Below are positions 4,610-8,460 of a stretch of DNA of 8,460 nucleotides, piece after piece (within the stretch, counting starts at the first letter, position 1; each line of letters opens with the position of its first letter). This DNA comes from Ignavibacteriales bacterium. Its GTDB lineage: Bacteria > Bacteroidota > Ignavibacteria > UBA10030 > SZUA-254. The stretch is from positions 1 to 8,460 of the forward strand of contig JACQYX010000189.1 of NCBI GenBank assembly GCA_016207985.1, written 5' to 3'. The translations under genes were made by a program, and so were the position numbers. The notes beneath the pieces were generated by a model. That model was not told where the DNA came from. It saw nothing but the letters and a program-made list of their open reading frames with translations, and did not search any database.

Positions 4610-5890
4610 CTACGTCCCCGCACTGTAATCGTCCATGTACTTTTTCTGCTCAGATGTCAACTTATCAATCTTCAAACCCATAGTTGCTAATTTAACACGA
4701 GCGATTTCCTGATCTTGCTCGACAGGTATATCATATACTTTATTCTCGAGGCGCTTACCGTGTTTATGAATCTCTGCCAACCGAAGCTGTGACATAAACT
4801 GGTTTGCAAACGACATATCCATAACTTCCGATGGATGTCCTTCTGCCGCCGCGAGATTTACGAGTCGTCCTTTTGCGAGAATATAAATCTGCTTACCGTT
4901 TTTCAATGTGTATAATTCATTATTTGGTCGAATTTCTTTCACTGATTTTGCGAGCTTGCCGAGATGGTTAAGATTCACTTCGCAATCGTAATGTCCGGTG
5001 TTACAAACGATTGCACCTTCTTTCATCATTCTAAAATGACGATCAACGATTATATCCTTTACACCAGTTGCAGTGACAAACACATCACCAATCTTTGCCG
5101 CCTCATCCATCTTCATAACTCTCATTCCATCAAGCGTGGCTTTGAGTGCGGCAGTGGATTTAACTTCGGTTATAATTACATTAGCTCCAAGCCCTCTTGC
5201 TAGCATTGCTACGCCCTTGCCGCAATGTCCATAACCGGCAACGACAAAATTCTTTCCGGCTAACAGAATACTTGTAGCACGTAAGATACCATCGAGAGTC
5301 GATTGACCTGTACCGTAGACATTATCGAAATCCCATTTAGTCTCAGCATCGTTCACTGCGACTACTGGATATTTCAATGCCCCGTCTCTTGCCATAGCTC
5401 GCAGACGATGAACACCGGTTGTGGTTTCTTCTGTCCCGCCTATAACGTATTTCTTTGCAAACTCCGGATGCTTATTGTGAATTGTAAATATCAGATCGGC
5501 ACCATCATCGAGTGTAAGATTGGGATGGATTTTTAACGTCTCCTCGATGCACCAATAAAATTCTTTTACCGACATACCATGCCATGCGAAAATTGAAACG
5601 CCGTCCGCAGCAAGTGCCGCTGCCGCCGCATCATTCGTCGAGAGTGGATTACAACCGCTCCAACTGACTTGCGCACCTGCTTCGACAAATGTTTTCACAA
5701 GCACTGCGGTTTCTTTTGTAACATGCAAGCACCCCGCAATGCGATAATCTTTTAGAGGCTTAGTCTTTCTGTACTTTTCACGCAATGCCATCAATACTGG
5801 CATTCTTGATTCTGCCCAAGCGATAAGTTTTCGTCCTTCGTTGGCTAACTTTAAATCTTTTACTTTATAGTGACCTTTTTTGTAATCCAT
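4610..5890 (-). CDS. ahcY: S-adenosylhomocysteine hydrolase, short thermophile/archaeal-type
   Basis: A 426-residue cytosolic enzyme that splits S-adenosylhomocysteine to adenosine and homocysteine with bound NAD, clearing the inhibitor left by methyltransferases. Substrate-binding blocks are present: CLHVTKETA (His56), SWSGCNPLSTND, LDDGADL (Asp128/129), GGTEETTTGVHRL (Glu154/155), and KWDFDN with Lys185 and Asp189. The NAD fold has GYGHCGKG at 219-226, followed by NTGHYDCE (His300) and NLAAAEGHPSEVMDMSFANQ (His352). The sequence YGTGQSTLDG, where mesophilic enzymes have YGCR-type residues, and the end at YMDDYSAGT, without the C-terminal KPDHYRY tail, place it with the archaeal/Thermotoga-type enzymes. 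In this type the tail residues that reach the neighbouring subunit's NAD are missing. A related archaeal enzyme prefers S-inosylhomocysteine, so substrate preference should not be assumed. metK lies upstream across the four-helix-bundle gene; no Shine-Dalgarno sequence is evident before the ATG. Confidence 0.97.
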   Translation of the reverse strand: MDYKKGHYKVKDLKLANEGRKLIAWAESRMPVLMALREKYRKTKPLKDYRIAGCLHVTKETAVLVKTFVEAGAQVSWSGCNPLSTNDAAAAALAADGVSIFAWHGMSVKEFYWCIEETLKIHPNLTLDDGADLIFTIHNKHPEFAKKYVIGGTEETTTGVHRLRAMARDGALKYPVVAVNDAETKWDFDNVYGTGQSTLDGILRATSILLAGKNFVVAGYGHCGKGVAMLARGLGANVIITEVKSTAALKATLDGMRVMKMDEAAKIGDVFVTATGVKDIIVDRHFRMMKEGAIVCNTGHYDCEVNLNHLGKLAKSVKEIRPNNELYTLKNGKQIYILAKGRLVNLAAAEGHPSEVMDMSFANQFMSQLRLAEIHKHGKRLENKVYDIPVEQDQEIARVKLATMGLKIDKLTSEQKKYMDDYSAGT

Positions 5891-5897
5891 GGCTTTG

Positions 5898-5950
5898 TGA
5901 TTGGTTAATTAGTGATCGGTTAACTTGTTATTTGATAAATGGTTGAATAG
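5898..5950. repeat. Left array of short repeats flanking the four-helix-bundle gene
   Basis: Three degenerate copies of a 15-bp unit: TGATTGGTTAATTAG (5898-5912), TGATCGGTTAACTTG (5913-5927) and TAAATGGTTGAATAG (5936-5950). The first contains ATTGGTTAATTAG (5900-5912), whose exact inverted copy is at 6353-6365 on the other side of the four-helix-bundle gene. The array fills nearly the whole gap between that gene's stop and the ahcY start, so the ahcY leader lies inside it. Confidence 0.75.
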
Positions 5951-6340
5951 CTAAAGATTCGGTGATTCGTTTTTTCTTTTTCGTAAATAGGAAATGTACC
6001 CGTTTAATTTCTTTAATAAATTATATGATTCTTCTTTTAATATATTGATGTCTTTTTCTGCTGAATAGCTTTCATCTAAACAAACATTAAAATCGTCTAT
6101 CAACTCTTCTAATGATCCTCTCGATTGTCTAAGATATTGGATACTTCCTTGATAATGATACCGTCCATGGCTTTCTGCAATATTATTGGTTAATGATAGT
6201 GCAGTTCGACGCATCTGTGATTGAAGATTATGCTTCTCATCCTTTGGAATACTTTTAATTAACTGGTAAACTTTTCGTCGAAGTTCTCGTGCGAGCTTGA
6301 ATACATCTAAATCTTCGAAGCTATATCAGGAAGTTTCCAT
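5951..6340 (-). pseudogene. Four-helix-bundle protein (S23/23S rRNA intervening-sequence family), 5' end broken
   Basis: The frame is open for 124 codons from 6325 to 5951 and reads as a full-length S23/IVP protein (usual length about 115-130): YSFEDLDVFKLARELRRKVY, then QSQMRRTALSLTNNIAESHG (the most conserved part, helix 2) and GSLEELIDDFNVCL, with amphipathic helices to the end. It has no ATG, GTG or TTG before Met at 6214, which lies in helix 2 and would give a truncated 87-residue protein. The natural start, ATG at 6340-6338, gives METS then TGA (6328-6326) then YSFEDL, so a nonsense codon blocks it; an alternative ATG at 6350-6348 would need a 1-base shift. Hence the gene is probably recently inactivated, or starts unusually. 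Family members are encoded within 23S rRNA intervening sequences and occur widely as orphan genes; Avd of diversity-generating retroelements shares the fold. It sits between metK and ahcY inside inverted repeats. Confidence 0.82.
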
Positions 6341-6352
6341 TCGCCTCCATTT

Positions 6353-6383
6353 CTAATTAACCAATTAATGAATTAACCATTTA
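6353..6383. repeat. Right array of short repeats, inverted relative to the left array
   Basis: Read on the minus strand, TTAATTGGTTAATTAG (6368-6353) and TAAATGGTTAATTCA (6383-6369) are two copies of the unit seen at 5898-5950. CTAATTAACCAAT at 6353-6365 is the exact reverse complement of 5900-5912, giving a 13-bp inverted repeat whose arms enclose 440 bp with the complete four-helix-bundle gene. It fills most of the gap between metK and that gene. Confidence 0.75.
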
Positions 6384-6392
6384 CTAAGACAA

Positions 6393-7553
6393 TCACATTA
6401 CGACTTTTCTCAGCATCTTTACAAGATCTAATTTCTCCCACGTGAATTCTTTTTCCATTCTTCCAAAATGTCCATAAGCAGCAGTTTTGGTATAAATTGG
6501 TCGACGAAGATCAAGACGTTTGATAATACCACGAGGTGTTAAATCGATTGGTCCGCCTTCGATAGCATACCGTTTGATAATTTTTTCAAGTTCTACGTCG
6601 GGAATATTTCCAGTACCGAATGTCTGAGTATGAATCGAAACCGGCTCCTTTACTCCGATTGCATAAGCAACCTGAATCAAACATTCACTTGCCAAACCGG
6701 CAGCGACAATATTTTTTGCAAGATGACGTGCGGCGTAAGCAGCGCTTCGATCGACTTTTGTCGGATCTTTACCAGAAAATGCTCCACCACCGTGAGGTGC
6801 ACGTCCACCATACGTATCTACAACAATCTTTCTTCCTGTCAATCCGCTATCACCGTGCGGTCCACCGATTTCGAACATACCGGTCGGATTGACAAAATAA
6901 CGTGTCTTCTTATCGAGCATATCTTCGGGGACAACATGCTTTACAACATGTTCAATAACATCCTCCTTAATTCTTTTCTGAGAAACTTTCGGTGAATGTT
7001 GTGTCGATACGACAATTGTATGAACGCGGATCGGTTTCTTTCCTTCATATTCAATCGTTACCTGAGATTTTGCATCCGGGCGGATGTAAGGCATCAGACC
7101 ATTTTCAAGTTTCCGTATATCGGCTAATCGCTTCACAAGTTTGTGAGCATACATAATAGGCATCGGCATAAGTTCGGGAGTCTCAGTACATGCATAACCG
7201 AACATCATTCCCTGATCACCCGCACCACCTGTATCGACACCCTGTGCAATATCTGGCGATTGCGAATGAAGTGTCGATAATACAGCACACGAATCAGCAT
7301 CGAATCCGACACCAGCTTCTGTATAACCTATGTTCTTTACAATATCACGAACAACTTTTTGGACGTCAACATACCCTTTCGTCGTTACTTCTCCACCAAC
7401 CAACACAAGTCCGGTTGTGACAAAGCATTCACAGGCGACACGCGACCTTGGATCTTGAATGAAAAGAGAATCTAATACAGCATCTGATATTTGATCGCAA
7501 ACTTTATCTGGATGTCCTTCAGAAACGGACTCGGATGTAAAAAGGTATGACAT
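6393..7553 (-). CDS. metK: S-adenosylmethionine synthetase (methionine adenosyltransferase)
   Basis: A 386-residue cytosolic enzyme that makes S-adenosylmethionine from methionine and ATP, with release of phosphate and diphosphate; the length is normal for the bacterial family. The three domains are complete. Key sites are [20 protein letters not shown] at 8-27 (His14 for ATP, Asp16 for Mg, Lys17), the first family signature [12 protein letters not shown] at 110-121, [13 protein letters not shown] at 230-242, and the phosphate-loop signature [19 protein letters not shown] at 255-273. The C-terminus [18 protein letters not shown] is also typical. ATG lies 15 bp after the nucleotidyltransferase stop with a weak AGGA about 9 nt upstream, so the two are probably cotranscribed. 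No SAM-type riboswitch can sit in so short a gap. Together with ahcY it covers synthesis of the methyl donor and removal of its by-product. Confidence 0.99.
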   Translation of the reverse strand: MSYLFTSESVSEGHPDKVCDQISDAVLDSLFIQDPRSRVACECFVTTGLVLVGGEVTTKGYVDVQKVVRDIVKNIGYTEAGVGFDADSCAVLSTLHSQSPDIAQGVDTGGAGDQGMMFGYACTETPELMPMPIMYAHKLVKRLADIRKLENGLMPYIRPDAKSQVTIEYEGKKPIRVHTIVVSTQHSPKVSQKRIKEDVIEHVVKHVVPEDMLDKKTRYFVNPTGMFEIGGPHGDSGLTGRKIVVDTYGGRAPHGGGAFSGKDPTKVDRSAAYAARHLAKNIVAAGLASECLIQVAYAIGVKEPVSIHTQTFGTGNIPDVELEKIIKRYAIEGGPIDLTPRGIIKRLDLRRPIYTKTAAYGHFGRMEKEFTWEKLDLVKMLRKVVM

Positions 7554-7568
7554 GAGATGTTCCTAAGA

Positions 7569-8460
7569 TTAATGAAATTCTATTTCAGATGAATCGCCAA
7601 TATTGATACGCTTATAATTACCCTGAATCACAGCATTGCTGCCGATAAGAGAATTCTCGAGAAGTGCACGGGCAACCTCTGCCTCTTCGCTGACGATGGA
7701 ATTTCGGATTATCGAATCTTCGACGACAGCACAATCTGCTATGGTTGCGTAAGGACCAATGATTGATCGAGATATTTTTGCGCTCTTGGCAACAAATACG
7801 GGCGGGACAATTACTACACCATCTATCTTAACTTTATTCGGGGTTTTATCAAGGAGATGTCTGTTGGTTTCAAGCAGGGTTTCCGGTTTTCCGCAATCGT
7901 ACCAGCCCTCGACGTTGAACGTCTTTACTTTTTCACCTCTCTCTACCATCGATTGAAGAGCGTCGGTCAATTGGTATTCACCTTTTGTCTTCTTGTCCTT
8001 CCGGAAAAGATCTTCAATACACTGCTCAAGTAATTTTGGATTGCAAATCCAATAAAGCCCGACAAGTGCGAGGTTGCTGGTTGGATGCTCAGGTTTCTCA
8101 ATAAGCTTACTGACGAATCCATCTTTCATTTCGACTACACCAAACCGACGAGGATCGTCTACCTGTTTCACTCCTAACGATGTATATGTTTCTTTGACGA
8201 CCGGTTTCAGATTGACATCAAAGATCGTATCTCCGAGGATGATTAAAATCGGTTCAGTTGAAAAAGTAGATGCTGCATGCGAGATCGCATGTTCTAATCC
8301 TTTAGGTTCTGCTTGTTCGTCAAAGTCAAATTGAATCTTGAAATGCGATTCCACATAATCACGTATCTTATCACCCATCTGTCCAACAATAATTGTAGCT
8401 TCGTCGAATCCATCATCGACAATTTTATCGAGAATATGACCGATGATTGGTTTGCCTGCT
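7569..8460 (-). CDS. Sugar-1-phosphate nucleotidyltransferase with C-terminal beta-helix, 5' end off the window
   Basis: The frame is open to the right edge, so the ATG at 8378 is internal: upstream codons encode AGKPIIGHILDKIVDDGFDE, the standard segment after the missing N-terminal GxGTRLxPxT...PK loop. About 296 residues are visible, with roughly 30 missing. The catalytic domain shows IILGDTIFD (metal-binding Asp), PRRFGVVEM, LIEKPEHPTSNLALVGLYWI, KGEYQLTDAL and GWYDCGKPETLLETNRHLL. These are typical of the glucose-1-phosphate thymidylyltransferase (RmlA-like, long form) branch. From about SIIGPYATIADCAVVEDSII to IQGN run left-handed beta-helix hexapeptide turns, the regulatory or acyltransferase-like tail of that long form. 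The expected reaction is NTP plus sugar-1-phosphate to NDP-sugar plus diphosphate, for cell-surface polysaccharide; the base and sugar specificity cannot be read from here. It precedes metK by 15 bp. Confidence 0.92.
   Translation of the reverse strand, partial: AGKPIIGHILDKIVDDGFDEATIIVGQMGDKIRDYVESHFKIQFDFDEQAEPKGLEHAISHAASTFSTEPILIILGDTIFDVNLKPVVKETYTSLGVKQVDDPRRFGVVEMKDGFVSKLIEKPEHPTSNLALVGLYWICNPKLLEQCIEDLFRKDKKTKGEYQLTDALQSMVERGEKVKTFNVEGWYDCGKPETLLETNRHLLDKTPNKVKIDGVVIVPPVFVAKSAKISRSIIGPYATIADCAVVEDSIIRNSIVSEEAEVARALLENSLIGSNAVIQGNYKRINIGDSSEIEFH

Noticed and set aside
6326..6328. TGA in the four-helix-bundle gene as a recoded sense codon
   Set aside because: metK and the propeller gene both end at TGA where the proteins are expected to end, so the standard code applies; a nonsense mutation is simpler.
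6620..6995. Overlapping plus-strand open frames opposite metK
   Set aside because: They are antisense shadows of a strongly conserved gene, rich in the unusual codons expected from that, with no leader or family resemblance. The same holds for the plus-strand frames opposite ahcY, the TlpA-like gene and the nucleotidyltransferase.
7554..7568. SAM or SAH riboswitch controlling metK or ahcY
   Set aside because: The gap before metK is only 15 bp, and the ahcY leader is made of short AT-rich repeats without the helices of a known SAM/SAH aptamer.

Overview
The window looks like a chromosomal piece of a Gram-negative bacterium, most likely from the Bacteroidota / Ignavibacteria / related FCB assemblage. 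The evidence is indirect: a lipoprotein, a secreted protein opening with a carboxypeptidase-regulatory-like domain, a 6-bladed beta-propeller protein, membrane-anchored TlpA-type thioredoxins, an orphan S23/IVP-type four-helix-bundle gene, and one possible TAnnTTTG promoter box. No rRNA or tRNA is present, so the lineage is not fixed. All intact genes are on the minus strand; the only plus-strand coding remnant is a dead peptidase gene.

Right half (about 4500-8460), housekeeping block. Reading leftward there is a sugar-1-phosphate nucleotidyltransferase cut by the window edge, metK 15 bp behind it, a damaged four-helix-bundle gene enclosed by inverted short repeats, and ahcY. MetK makes S-adenosylmethionine and AhcY removes the S-adenosylhomocysteine left after methyl transfer, so the pair covers two steps of the methyl cycle. 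AhcY is the short archaeal/Thermotoga-type form. A strong symmetrical hairpin at 4499-4524 closes this block from both sides.

Middle (about 3935-4507), decayed spacer. It holds an eroded plus-strand C-terminal fragment of an M24 (Xaa-Pro aminopeptidase/prolidase) gene, a set of degenerate T-rich repeats, and the probable promoter region of the left-hand operon.

Left half (1-3934), an AT-rich gene cluster read leftward: a TlpA-like thioredoxin (GTG start), a protein with two thioredoxin folds of which one has lost its cysteines (TTG start), a membrane-anchored 6-bladed beta-propeller protein, a 72-residue secreted peptide with 10 cysteines in a predicted 45-residue mature part, a lipoprotein of unknown function, and the first 47 residues of a secreted CarboxypepD_reg-like protein. 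The first three genes are 5 bp apart. The peptide gene is set off by a small hairpin and an almost ideal 14-nt Shine-Dalgarno sequence that no neighbour has, which suggests that it is made in excess. My reading (inference) is that this is an envelope system producing a disulfide-rich or metal-binding secreted peptide, with dedicated thiol-disulfide proteins and a propeller partner. It resembles in layout, but not in sequence, the NVEALA-peptide/propeller loci of Bacteroides. This is the candidate undescribed system of the window.
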